From: Enterobacter dykesii
Lineage (GTDB): Bacteria; Pseudomonadota; Gammaproteobacteria; Enterobacterales; Enterobacteriaceae
DNA: 64,000 nucleotides
Assembly: GCF_008364625.2 (NCBI RefSeq)
Contig: NZ_CP126604.1
Coordinates: 1,736,001-1,800,000 of the forward strand
Direction of reading: 5' to 3'
Part shown: one piece after another, positions 1 to 7,765 of the stretch
How positions within the stretch are numbered: the stretch's first letter is position 1
Layout: every line of letters begins with the position of its first letter
Translations under genes and position numbers: made by a program
Notes under the pieces: generated by a model
What the model was told of the DNA's origin: nothing
The model's database searches: none
The model's input: the letters and a program-made list of their open reading frames with translations, nothing else

Positions 1-378
1 ACCTTGATTCAAAGGCGATAAATGTCCTTTTTCTAATTCTTGCTTTAAGTGATCATCTACATCATTATAATTACTAAAGCCATATATGGGTAATCTACTA
101 CCTGCAAATGCAGTTAACCACCAAGAGTTAAATCCACCTATCTCACCATGTTCACCGAAATCAAAATCAACAGTTCCAGAGTTTAAATCTACTCGACATC
201 CAGCACCATGTTTAAAATATTTCACACCATCTGTTAACTCACCTGAAAATGGAATGTCATAATCAATCCATTCATTGCAAGAGGACGGCATTTGAATACC
301 GGAGCGATACATTAGTTTTAGAGCGTCCTCAACATGGCTTTGAAAGTCTATAATCAAATGATAGAGGTTTACATTCAC
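1..378 (-). CDS. DUF6896-like hypothetical protein, C-terminus cut by window edge
   Basis: An open frame runs on the minus strand from a GTG at 376-378 to the window edge (about 126 codons visible). An in-frame stop just upstream (TGA, two codons before) limits the start to this GTG. The product contains the stretch HGAGCRVDLNSG followed by VDFDFGEHGEIGGFNSWWL, which resembles the H-G-x-G-C and D-F-x-F-G pattern of small DUF6896 proteins; that assignment is from memory. The gene is AT-rich and faces against the phage genes around it, as expected of a cargo gene. The function is unknown. Confidence 0.55.
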   Translation of the reverse strand, partial: MNVNLYHLIIDFQSHVEDALKLMYRSGIQMPSSCNEWIDYDIPFSGELTDGVKYFKHGAGCRVDLNSGTVDFDFGEHGEIGGFNSWWLTAFAGSRLPIYGFSNYNDVDDHLKQELEKGHLSPLNQG

Positions 379-620
379 AGCTCACACTCACTTCTGGTTT
401 CTTTAAAAAGAATACTATGTGTCCCGGACGAACAAGTAGTTTACCACTTTGCCTTAAAAGCGCGACAAGTATACATGTTTATCAGTATCGTCGCGAAATG
501 AATCAAATTATTGATATATATTATTTTTCATGTGGTTCTTGATGTGGTTATTTTTTGATTAGATCCTTTTTGTTTACCATTTCGTGCGGTTAAAGCGTTG
601 ATCAAAACTATCTTGCGATG

Positions 621-640
621 TACTGTATGGATATACAGTT
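621..640 (+). promoter_or_regulatory. LexA (SOS) box upstream of the dinI-like pseudogene
   Basis: TACTGTATGGATATACAGTT fits the LexA consensus CTGT-N8-ACAG exactly. It lies 18 bp before the ATG of the dinI-like gene, the usual arrangement for dinI and its phage homologues, so SOS induction of this transcript is likely. Confidence 0.8.
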
Positions 641-658
641 ATCGCGGTGGAGACAACG

Positions 659-891
659 ATGAAAATAGAATTACCCATTGATCTTGCTCAAGAACTTCCT
701 CAGAGCGTGGTTCCGACACTGGAAAAAGAACTGTTAAACGGCTCCAGAATCAGTTCGCTGAGTGCAGCCTGGTCATACGCCGTGCAGGCTCCAATTGGTT
801 AAATGTTTACGGTGGTGAGAAAGAAGCTGAGCAGATGGTTGATGAAATCATCCAGAAGACTTGGGAAAGTGCAGACAACTGGTTTTATTGA
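659..891 (+). pseudogene. DinI-like family protein, frameshifted
   Basis: The frame from the ATG at 659 reads MKIELPIDLAQELPQSVVP and then hits a stop after an out-of-frame stretch. If one A is restored in the TTAAACGG run near 743-750, the frame continues as ELLKRLQNQFAECSLVIRR and ends TWESADNWFY before the TGA at 889-891. Both halves are typical of DinI-like proteins (about 77-80 residues), small SOS proteins that modulate RecA filaments. The lesion is a single-base deletion in a short homopolymer, so it is either a real inactivation or a sequencing error. A good LexA box lies directly upstream. Confidence 0.8.
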
Positions 892-926
892 TACAGCATG
901 CAATGACTTTCCAGTGTGGAGGGATA

Positions 927-1166
927 GTGTTGAAACGGATAAAAGAATTACCTAGTAAGGGCTACGCGGTTATTAGATGCCACGATGGGGTTATTGTTGC
1001 GAGACTGCACTCATTTCCTGACAGTGGGCGCGCACTCATGTACCGACGAGGCGACGAGGTGTCGTTCATGCCGTTACAAGATGATGAGATGGTAGGAACA
1101 CCGACACTCTTTACGCAGATGCTTGAGCGGGCTGGTTATCGAATAGCAAAAAGTGGGTATCATTGA
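927..1166 (+). CDS. Small prophage protein of unknown function
   Basis: An 80-residue frame begins VLKRIKELPSKGYAVIRCHD and ends at the TGA at 1164-1166. The GTG at 927 is preferred because GGAGGG stands directly in front of it; a TTG at 930 would have better spacing. The ATG codons at 861 and 903 have no ribosome site, and the first would overlap the dinI-like gene. The protein has a mixed beta-rich composition, no signal peptide and no motif that I recognise. It probably shares the SOS-controlled transcript of the dinI-like gene. Confidence 0.5.
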   Translation: MLKRIKELPSKGYAVIRCHDGVIVARLHSFPDSGRALMYRRGDEVSFMPLQDDEMVGTPTLFTQMLERAGYRIAKSGYH

Positions 1167-1271
1167 GCTAGTATTCATAGCAACGGACTGCGCCCTCACT
1201 TAAGTGATGGCGCAGAAAGTAAAGGTATCTGAATTGAAATTTATATCACTCCCAAACATTGTTATTCAAAC

Positions 1272-2210
1272 TCAATCTTTATTATTATGTTCAACAATCG
1301 GCAGTTTATTGGTTACTATCTCATCAAGAGTACCATAAAGCATTGAGTTATTGATGTTATGTAAGCCCCTCTTTGCCCTTTTCGTCAGTTCTACATGTGG
1401 AATGTTATCAACTATACTAATTTCAAAAATACCTTGGTATTCATGAGCTAGTGTTGTTAATTGGTCACTTAAGTTTTCATTTTTCTTAACTAGTGCTTCT
1501 TTCTCAATGCGAAGTTCAGATACGTCTTTGGTAAGAATTTTGATGTCACTTTTTGCGTGCTCGATACTCTGTTCAAGTTCCTTTATGGTTGAGTTTAAAT
1601 TTAGGTTTATATCTGAAAGTTGCTTGCGAACATTTTCACTCTGCGCAACAGACTCTTTTTCTGAGCGAAGTAATGTTCGCAGGCTATTTTCCTCCGCCTT
1701 ACTGTCACTCAACCTAGCCTGAAGATCTTTAACTTCAACCTCATATGATAAGACTTGGTCGTTTAATTTGCTATTCTCATTTTTTATTGACTCTATGCTT
1801 TCCTCAATAAATCTTTCTTCTTTTTTATCAGCTAATTTTTTTCTTGCTTCAATTTCTGCTATTGATTGTTGCAATTCTGCTACTCTGATTTTTGATGATA
1901 GAGTTAGTTCAATTGTTTCAGAATTGGGCTTGTCTTGGATTTTAGTAATTATTTTATTTATTTGTGGTAATAAGAAAGCTATTAAAACAGAGGTGCAAAG
2001 AGGTGCAAGCAAGTATGAGCCTATTTCAAAATTAGAATTTATAAATTCAATTCTAGATTCAATTTCTTTTTTACTGAAAAATAAAATGGCAAGCATTGGC
2101 CAATTAAATGCAATCCAAGAAAAAACAAACACCCCTAAAAAAGGGCTTTTTACTCTCTCAAGAGAAGTTTGTCGAAAAGAAGCGAAGAGGTCGCGAATAA
2201 ACTCCAACAT
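1272..2210 (-). CDS. Membrane protein with two N-terminal helices and a long coiled coil
   Basis: The product has 312 residues. The start at 2210 (MLEFIRDLF) is chosen because AAGGAA stands about 8 bases before it; a longer frame reaches 2399 without a ribosome site. Residues about 24-45 (SPFLGVFVFSWIAFNWPML region) and 65-84 are hydrophobic segments. From about residue 105 to 260 the sequence is a heptad-rich coiled coil full of E, K, L, S and Q. No enzymatic motif is visible. The gene is AT-rich, opposite in strand to the phage genes, and sits where replication genes usually end, so it looks like a cargo gene. Proteins of this shape recur in enterobacterial accessory regions (recollection). 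A role in phage defence or exclusion is possible but unproven. Confidence 0.75.
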   Translation of the reverse strand: MLEFIRDLFASFRQTSLERVKSPFLGVFVFSWIAFNWPMLAILFFSKKEIESRIEFINSNFEIGSYLLAPLCTSVLIAFLLPQINKIITKIQDKPNSETIELTLSSKIRVAELQQSIAEIEARKKLADKKEERFIEESIESIKNENSKLNDQVLSYEVEVKDLQARLSDSKAEENSLRTLLRSEKESVAQSENVRKQLSDINLNLNSTIKELEQSIEHAKSDIKILTKDVSELRIEKEALVKKNENLSDQLTTLAHEYQGIFEISIVDNIPHVELTKRAKRGLHNINNSMLYGTLDEIVTNKLPIVEHNNKD

Positions 2211-2390
2211 GTCACATTCCTTGGTAGGCATTCCGATTATGATAGATAAGGGGTGATAATCGCTATCAAGCATACTACTCCGACTCATCTCAAGAAAGAT
2301 GCTTGAGTAGGTATAACATAACTTAGTAAACCGTGTTAATCTCTTTAAAGGTCTGAACAACCTAGCCTGCTGCGCCACTGGAGAGAAACC

Positions 2391-2483
2391 ATGGCGCAAA
2401 AATCAAACCAGAATGAACCCTTACTGACCCCTCAAAGGGCCAGCAATTTTCTTTTGATGTCACTCCTGCAGGAGGCGGCATGA
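2391..2483 (+). CDS. Tiny prophage ORF (30 aa) overlapping the next gene
   Basis: The ATG at 2391 follows GGAGAG and opens a 30-codon frame (MAQKSNQNEPLLTPQRASNF and on) that ends in an ATGA overlap with the gene at 2480. The overlap suggests translational coupling. The same frame stays open upstream for about 14 more codons (SLLRHWRET), so this could instead be the last piece of a longer replication gene cut off by the neighbouring cargo gene. The function is unknown. Confidence 0.4.
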   Translation: MAQKSNQNEPLLTPQRASNFLLMSLLQEAA

Positions 2484-2680
2484 AGAAAAGCTGGTTCACT
2501 CACACCGGGCTGACAACCGAAGAAGCCAATGAACTGGTGGCTCGCTACAAGTCTAAAGGCGTCCCCGTCGAGAAAAGCCTCGATATTGACCCTCGTCTTT
2601 GGATAGTCAGCGCATTACTACCTCAGCAAAAATCCTCAGCTAAGACAGCGCAAAGTATGCGTTCCCGGGCATGGGGGTGA
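2480..2680 (+). CDS. Small prophage protein in the nin-like region
   Basis: The 66-residue product starts MKKSWFTHTGLTTEEANELV. The sequence CAGGAGGCGGC in front of the ATG is a strong ribosome site. It overlaps the tiny ORF before it by four bases and the resolvase gene after it by a few, so these genes form one operon. This is the position of nin-region genes in lambdoid phages. No known motif is visible. Confidence 0.65.
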   Translation: MKKSWFTHTGLTTEEANELVARYKSKGVPVEKSLDIDPRLWIVSALLPQQKSSAKTAQSMRSRAWG

Positions 2681-2682
2681 TC

Positions 2683-3039
2683 GTGACAGTCTACAACATC
2701 CTCCCGATGGGTAAGCCACGCATGACGCGTTCAGACAAATGGAAGAAGCGCCCTGAAGTTATGCGTTACAGGGCCTTTTGCGATCACGTCCGGTTCCTGG
2801 GCATTTGTATGCCTGAATCAAATTCACACGTTACCTTCGTTCTTCCGATGCCGAAGAGCTGGAGCAAAAAGAAGCGCACAGAAATGAACGGGCAGCCCCA
2901 TCAGGGTAAACCCGATCTCGATAACCTGATGAAGTCTCTGATGGATGCGCTCTTCGAGGACGACACGCATATCTGGGATTCAAGGATAACAAAGCTCTGG
3001 GGCGAAAATGGGCAAATTATTATCAGGGAGAGCGAGTGA
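2683..3039 (+). CDS. RusA-family Holliday-junction resolvase
   Basis: The product of about 118 residues belongs to the RusA family of crossover-junction endonucleases, which cut four-way DNA junctions as dimers. The acidic metal-binding signature is present: KPDLDNLMKSLMDAL around residues 76-90, with the two aspartates near 78 and 80, a lysine near 84, and further aspartates at about 93-99. The start is uncertain. The GTG at 2683 follows GGGGGTGATC and aligns with the usual N-terminus, while a GTG at 2677 and an ATG at 2671 are alternatives. It lies between a nin-type gene and the DUF968 gene, the standard lambdoid context. Confidence 0.85.
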   Translation: MTVYNILPMGKPRMTRSDKWKKRPEVMRYRAFCDHVRFLGICMPESNSHVTFVLPMPKSWSKKKRTEMNGQPHQGKPDLDNLMKSLMDALFEDDTHIWDSRITKLWGENGQIIIRESE

Positions 3040-4058
3040 TGCGTGCTCTTCTTCAACCTGTTATTGCGAGAGAGTTGGGTGTCGTTCTGTTGAAGCCGGG
3101 CAGAGAGCTGATGGAGTTGTTCACCGCAGGAAGAGTGTTGATCGAGCGCCAGCCTGAAAGCATGGCCGGGTGTCAAACTGGTCGTGTTTCGGATGCGCGG
3201 CAGCCACTGGCTGAAAACGAGCAGCTGCGAAGCTTCTTTTTGAATGAACAGGTTCTGGCTGCTGCTGGTGGTATAAGCGGGCTTGATTACTGGTTGCTGA
3301 AGTACGGCGGCGGCGATTGCCAATACGCTCATAGCGATTACCACTACCACGAACTAACCATTATGCACCATGAGCCTGGCTCCATCCTGCTTTGTGGCTA
3401 TTGTGATAACCACTTGCGAGAGCAGCGTACCGAAGCACTGGCAGAGCTGGCACGCAGAAATGTAATTGCCTTTGTTCTGGATTCGGTTCGTATTTCACTC
3501 GCTATCGACAAAAGCCGCGAGATTTCCCTCGCTGAACTCTGCTGGTGGGCAGTTCGTAAAGGGGTTACGGATGCACTTCCAGAATCCTGCGTTCGTGAAG
3601 CGCTTCGTTTACCTCAAGAAAGCAGGATTGGTCGTGAAAGCGATATTACGCCTTCAGTATCGGCCACCAGCATCCTCGGGGAATTAGTTTCATCCGCTGA
3701 CCTGCCTGATGCGCTGACCGAACCTCTGGTGGGGGTGATGGTGGATCCGGCGCCGCCTCAGTCTTTCATGCGTCGACCAAAGCGTCTTCGCTGGGAAAGT
3801 CGCGATTATCTGAATTGGGTGAAAACACAGCCCTGTGAATGCTGCCAGCAGCAATCAGACGACCCACATCACTTAATCGGATGGGGGCAGGGTGGCATGG
3901 CGACAAAAGCGCATGACATCTTCTCCATACCACTTTGCCGAAAGCATCACACCGAACTGCATAACGACCGACTGGCATTCGAGCGCAAATATGGCTCGCA
4001 GCTGGAAATGATCATTAGAGTGCTGGACCGGGCCTACGCGCTCGGCGTTCTGGCGTAA
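3039..4058 (+). CDS. DUF968 family prophage protein (YdfU-like)
   Basis: The product has 339 residues, and its ATG overlaps the stop of the resolvase gene (TGATG). The C-terminal part (about residues 266-310) carries CECCQQQSDDPHHLIGWG followed by PLCRKHHTELH, a Cys/His arrangement like that of HNH-type zinc nucleases and typical of DUF968. Homologues such as YdfU sit between the resolvase and the antiterminator in many lambdoid prophages. A DNA-binding or nuclease role is inferred from the motif only. Confidence 0.8.
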   Translation: MRALLQPVIARELGVVLLKPGRELMELFTAGRVLIERQPESMAGCQTGRVSDARQPLAENEQLRSFFLNEQVLAAAGGISGLDYWLLKYGGGDCQYAHSDYHYHELTIMHHEPGSILLCGYCDNHLREQRTEALAELARRNVIAFVLDSVRISLAIDKSREISLAELCWWAVRKGVTDALPESCVREALRLPQESRIGRESDITPSVSATSILGELVSSADLPDALTEPLVGVMVDPAPPQSFMRRPKRLRWESRDYLNWVKTQPCECCQQQSDDPHHLIGWGQGGMATKAHDIFSIPLCRKHHTELHNDRLAFERKYGSQLEMIIRVLDRAYALGVLA

Positions 4059-4070
4059 GGAGCGAACAGG

Positions 4071-4676
4071 ATGACACCACGTCAACGCCGTAATCATATT
4101 GAAGCGCTGGGTAAAGCAGCGAGTGCGCCGCGTAAAAGCTGGCTGGGTAAAAGCATGCTTCTTACAAGTATTCAGTCGGCATGGATTAAATCATTGCTGA
4201 CAACATGGGGCGAGGGGGTAAGCGGTGGAACAGCCCCACGATTGCCTCGCGCTCATGCATGCTGGGATGTTCTTAAGGGCGGGCGATGGTCGGATAAGGC
4301 ATTGTCTCGCTTTACAGCTGCACTGGAACAAGCTCGAGCAGAGGGATTCAGAGGGCCGCAGGCGTTAAATCGTGCTCACGCCATTTTGTGGCCACAGCCC
4401 GCCACCAGCATCATTGATGAAGCTATGCAAAATGATGACGTTGATTTTGTCGAGCAGTCAGTGCTACAGGCGCTTGATGTAAATGACCCGGTTTATATCG
4501 TCGGTCTGCAGTATTACACCACACGCAAAAAAATCTCAGACATTACGCGGGAACTACAGTCTATCGCACCGTGGCTAACGGATTGGGAGGCCAGAAAACG
4601 AGTTCGCTGGTGCCTGGAGATATTCAGGGCGAAGGTCTTTTTATCTACGCGGAAACTCATGGCTGAGCAGAGCTGA
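4071..4676 (+). CDS. DUF1133 family, probable Q-like late antiterminator
   Basis: The 201-residue product contains IQSAWIKSLLTTWG near residue 33 and a helix-turn-helix-like C-terminal half (ISDITRELQSIAPWLTDWEA). This matches the DUF1133 pattern of an early W-x-x-x-x-L-x-x-WG and a late DNA-binding region. DUF1133 genes occupy the position of lambda Q, so a role in antitermination of the late operon is likely. The start follows TAAGGAGCGAACAGG. The late genes it would control are mostly deleted here. Confidence 0.7.
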   Translation: MTPRQRRNHIEALGKAASAPRKSWLGKSMLLTSIQSAWIKSLLTTWGEGVSGGTAPRLPRAHACWDVLKGGRWSDKALSRFTAALEQARAEGFRGPQALNRAHAILWPQPATSIIDEAMQNDDVDFVEQSVLQALDVNDPVYIVGLQYYTTRKKISDITRELQSIAPWLTDWEARKRVRWCLEIFRAKVFLSTRKLMAEQS

Positions 4677-4813
4677 ATGATTGGTTTTTGACTTTTCGTG
4701 CTCTACTTCTATTTATATATTGAAAACTAGCCAGGGATTTAGATAATTCATTCATGCTTGGCAGAGCTGCGCCGCGATGGCAGCGAACATAAGCGACAAT
4801 TTGAACATGACGA

Positions 4814-4836
4814 GAGCCCCGCCAGTCGGGGCTTTT
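4814..4836 (+). terminator. Intrinsic terminator after the antiterminator gene
   Basis: The hairpin AGCCCCG-CCAGT-CGGGGCT is followed by TTTTGCTTT. Its place just after the Q-like gene fits the terminator that a late antiterminator would read through. Confidence 0.65.
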
Positions 4837-4841
4837 GCTTT

Positions 4842-4903
4842 ACGGCGATACGACAGGGGTATTCGCGAGGTGCATTGCATCAATACCCCTGTCATATCGT
4901 CGT
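4842..4903. repeat. 22-bp inverted repeat with 18-base loop
   Basis: The arm at 4842-4863 (ends GACAGGGGTATT) and the arm at 4882-4903 (starts AATACCCCTGTC) are complementary at 20 of 22 positions. No T-run follows, so it is not a normal terminator. It may be an operator, a structured leader or the scar of a small mobile element; I cannot tell which. Confidence 0.7.
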
Positions 4904-5056
4904 TTGTATCCCTTCACTCAATACCGAAGCATAAGAAAAATGTTATGAACTGCTAAAAAAGAAGATGCTGTGTTTTTTGCGACTGGTGGAATCGGCATAT
5001 TTTTTATAGATTATCTCTTGCACCACACAGCTGAAAATTCAAAACAGGGGATAAAA

Positions 5057-5605
5057 ATGCATTTTTTAAATGGATTCAATGGTTTTTTTCATTCCGGTGA
5101 GGCTACAACTCCATCTGTCATGAGCAATAACCCTTCAAAAATCGTAGGGAAAATTGAACCAAATCAAACATTAGCAATGGGTTATTATTCCTTCACGAAA
5201 CCGGATGATTTCGAACCTTACGAGCAAGAATGCTATTATAACGTTGCAAAAATGATTGAAATCAATGGTGGGGAGCCTGTTTATGGCTGGGTTCTGTGGG
5301 AAAGTAGTTCAATGATCGAGGCAGAGGCACATTGCCTGTACAGGAATGTTGATGGGGTCGTTTTGGATATCACGCCACGTGTGTCTGGCGAAGATAAGAT
5401 TCTTTTCGTTCCAGACTCACGAATTAAAATCTCCTTGAAACATCTTGGCGGAACATCTTTTTCGATGACCCAACACACTAATCCACAACTAATGATTTCA
5501 TCAAATCAATTCGTACCCTCGAGGGCAGTAGAATTAAAATTTGACCAAAGTGAAATCAGGGTTATTAAATTAGGTGATTACAAAAATAGCTTCTTGTTTG
5601 AATAA
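5057..5605 (+). CDS. Prophage cargo protein of unknown function
   Basis: The 182-residue product starts at the ATG at 5057, which follows CAGGGGATAAAA; a longer frame from 4970 lacks a ribosome site. The centre carries CYYNVAKMIEINGGEPVYGW, then an E-A-E-A-H motif and VVLDITPR. This pattern of a Cys, NV, GG-x-x-x-GW, A-E-x-H and D-I-T-P looks like a conserved domain with a possible metal or catalytic site. I have seen similar sequences labelled only as hypothetical or SEC-C-type zinc proteins, so I name no function. It is AT-rich against its neighbours and has its own terminator, which marks it as a moron-like cargo gene. Confidence 0.7.
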   Translation: MHFLNGFNGFFHSGEATTPSVMSNNPSKIVGKIEPNQTLAMGYYSFTKPDDFEPYEQECYYNVAKMIEINGGEPVYGWVLWESSSMIEAEAHCLYRNVDGVVLDITPRVSGEDKILFVPDSRIKISLKHLGGTSFSMTQHTNPQLMISSNQFVPSRAVELKFDQSEIRVIKLGDYKNSFLFE

Positions 5606-5623
5606 ATCGAAATAGTCCTTAAT

Positions 5624-5650
5624 AAGGCTGCCATCTGGCGGCCTTTTTTA
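5624..5650 (+). terminator. Intrinsic terminator of the cargo gene
   Basis: AAGGCTGCC-ATCT-GGCGGCCTT followed by TTTTA forms a strong hairpin with a T-run, 18 bases after the stop of the gene at 5057-5605. Confidence 0.8.
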
Positions 5651-5686
5651 TTTCCACATACACCCGCTATTCAGCGAGGTGAGAGT

Positions 5687-6661
5687 ATGTATCGAATGGA
5701 AAAAATCACGACAGGTATTGCATACGGCGCATCTGGAGGGGGAACCGGATTCTGGTTACTTCAGCTCCTCGATAAAGTCTCACCATCTCAATGGGCTGCC
5801 ATTGGTGTGCTCGGTAGCCTCATGTTTGGTTTGCTGACGTGGTTATCCACCCGGGAAGCCGGGCGACAAACTACGCTGCAGCGTCTCAGCGAAAGCTATT
5901 CGTACACCCCTCAGGCGCAGCAAAAGGTTCTGGAAGAGCAAAGGGCGACGTTCGAGGCTGAAGATGCCCTGCGCGCAAACTGGCTGGCCGGGGCTAAACA
6001 GGGCTGGGCCGAATATCAGGATTCTGCGACAAACGTTTTCAGCTCGGTACAGCAGATTTCGCAGGCAACGTTCAGCGGGATGGCGGGTCAGCTTACCAGC
6101 CTGACGACAACCGGGAAGGCGAGCTTCAGGGACTTCACCAGCTCGATCCTTAAAATGATTGTCTCCGTTATCAACCAGTTGCTGGTGGCCTACACCATCC
6201 AGAGCGCAATGGGCTGGGTGCGTGGCGGTACCAATACAGCATCTGCAGGTCAGTCATTTTCGGTACCGTCTTTCCGCCCTACGGGCTTTGACGCAGGCGG
6301 CTTTACCGGGCACGGCGGCAAGTACGAGCCAGCCGGTATCGTTCACCGCGGGGAGTTCGTCTTCACCAAAGAGTCAACCAGCCGCATCGGTGTGGCCAAT
6401 CTTTATCGGCTGATGCGAGGGTATGCCTCCGGTGGTCTGGTCGGCGGGGGGAGCGCAGCAGCTTCTGGTATCGGTGGGATTAACGTTTACGCACCCGTTT
6501 CAGTGACTACAACGCAGTCTAACGATACGAAGCAGCAACAGAGTGGCGATGGTGCACTTGCTCAGGCTTATCAGAAAGTTGTTGATCGTTCGGTCCGCGA
6601 AGGCATCGCACGCGAAACAAGGCCTGGGGGAATCATCTGGAATGCCACTAAACAGAGGTAA
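5687..6661 (+). pseudogene. In-frame fusion of holin start and tape-measure end
   Basis: The 324-residue frame has two unrelated parts. Residues 1-53 ([14 protein letters not shown] through [15 protein letters not shown]) match the phage 21 S-type pinholin, including its two start methionines (M-Y-R-M) that give antiholin and holin. From about residue 54 ([14 protein letters not shown]) to the end the sequence is the C-terminal region of a lambda-type tape-measure protein, with the [20 protein letters not shown] and RGYASGG blocks. The junction is near base 5846. Endolysin, spanin, terminase, capsid, tail-tube and most of the tape-measure sequence are therefore missing. A deletion between the two genes explains this; misassembly is the alternative. 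The ribosome site GAGGTGAG precedes the first ATG. Confidence 0.85.
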
Positions 6662-7012
6662 ATGATGGCTATAGAGCATTTTGCATGGAAGATTCAGGCA
6701 GCAAGCCAGCCCACTCTGAGCAGCAAAGATACAGTCAGAACGGCGCAGTTCGGTGATGGGTACAAGCAGGTATGTGGTTCTGGCCTGAACGATGAGGTTC
6801 TAAATTATGCCTTTTCTTTCACCGGCGATCCGGTAATAGCCAGAGAGATTCATTCATTTCTGCGGAGGCATAAAACCAAGTCTTTCACATTCACTCCACC
6901 TGGTGGTGATTTAGCCCTCTGGCGTGTTGAGGCTGACAGCCTTCAGCGAGTCACCCTGAATAAAAAAGTGGAAACCGTAACCGCAACGTTTGAACAGGCA
7001 TTTACACCATGA
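6662..7012 (+). CDS. Phage minor tail protein M
   Basis: The 116-residue product matches lambda gpM, a tail-tip protein that joins the tape measure to the tip complex. Features include the N-terminal FAWKIQ segment and the C-terminal FTPPGGD...W-R-V-E stretch. It begins one base after the fusion gene (AGAGGTAAATG gives the ribosome site) and overlaps gene L by an ATGA. It appears intact although its partner upstream is broken. Confidence 0.88.
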   Translation: MMAIEHFAWKIQAASQPTLSSKDTVRTAQFGDGYKQVCGSGLNDEVLNYAFSFTGDPVIAREIHSFLRRHKTKSFTFTPPGGDLALWRVEADSLQRVTLNKKVETVTATFEQAFTP

Positions 7013-7764
7013 GCCTTAATGCTGATTATCAAAAACTCGAGCCGGGCAATGAAGTCCGGCTTTTTTCTGTCGATGGTACGGCCTTCGGAATGTCAGATGT
7101 GCTTTTCTTCCATGCGCATAATATCGCGCATACACCAGAAGAGATTGATGCTGCTGGTGGGGATGAAAGTAAACTGCCTGCGAAATCCATCTGGTGGCAG
7201 GGGCAGGAATATAAAGCGTGGCCCTGCCAGATTGAGGGGATTGAGGTTTCCACCAGTGGGAGCAGTGCGCAGCCTAAATTATCGGTTGCTAACCTCGACA
7301 GCTCTATAACTGCGCTCTGTCTTGCCTATGATGATCTGCTGCAGGCGAAGGTCACGATCCATGATACGTTGGCCAGCTACCTTGATGCCCGAAATTTTCC
7401 AGGCGGGAACCCCACGGCAGACCCTACGCAGGAAAAGGTGAAAGTATTTTACATTGATGCCAAAAGCGCAGAGACAAACGAGGCCGTGGAATTCACACTT
7501 TCAAGTCCGATGGACCTGCAGGGACTGATGATTCCGACGCGTCAGCTGCATTCGCTCTGTACCTGGTGCATCCGGAACAAGTATCGCACCGGCGACGGCT
7601 GCGACTATGCCGGGACCAACTATTTCGACAAAAACAATAACCCGGTCAGCGATCCGTCCCTGGATGAATGCAGCGGCACTCTGACGGCCTGCAAACTTCG
7701 GTTCGGCGAAAATAATGAACTCTCGTTTGGTGGCTTCCCGGGCACGTCTTTGATCAGGAGATGA
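7009..7764 (+). CDS. Phage minor tail protein L
   Basis: The 251-residue product is of the lambda gpL family of tail-tip proteins. The C-terminal half has the conserved cysteines: C184 and C187 in CTWC, C198 in GDGCDYAG, and two more in DECSGTLTACKL. In lambda gpL this region binds an iron-sulfur cluster. The start overlaps the stop of gene M (ATGA), so the genes are translationally coupled. Confidence 0.9.
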   Translation: MSLNADYQKLEPGNEVRLFSVDGTAFGMSDVLFFHAHNIAHTPEEIDAAGGDESKLPAKSIWWQGQEYKAWPCQIEGIEVSTSGSSAQPKLSVANLDSSITALCLAYDDLLQAKVTIHDTLASYLDARNFPGGNPTADPTQEKVKVFYIDAKSAETNEAVEFTLSSPMDLQGLMIPTRQLHSLCTWCIRNKYRTGDGCDYAGTNYFDKNNNPVSDPSLDECSGTLTACKLRFGENNELSFGGFPGTSLIRR

Positions 7765-7765
7765 T

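Larger units (their letters stand above)
4677..5056. other. Intergenic region between antiterminator and cargo gene
   Basis: This stretch of about 380 bases holds no gene that I can support. It contains an intrinsic terminator (4814-4836), as expected where a late promoter would fire and be antiterminated, a long inverted repeat (4842-4903), and an AT-rich leader before the gene at 5057. Confidence 0.5.

Noticed and set aside
861..926. Upstream extension of the small gene at 927-1166
   Set aside because: The ATG at 861 overlaps the end of the dinI-like gene in another frame and has no ribosome site; the GGAGGG before 927 decides the start.
1507..2256. Plus-strand frames opposite the coiled-coil gene
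   Set aside because: They mirror the heptad-rich coding strand as Ser/Phe/Leu-rich sequence and have no ribosome site.
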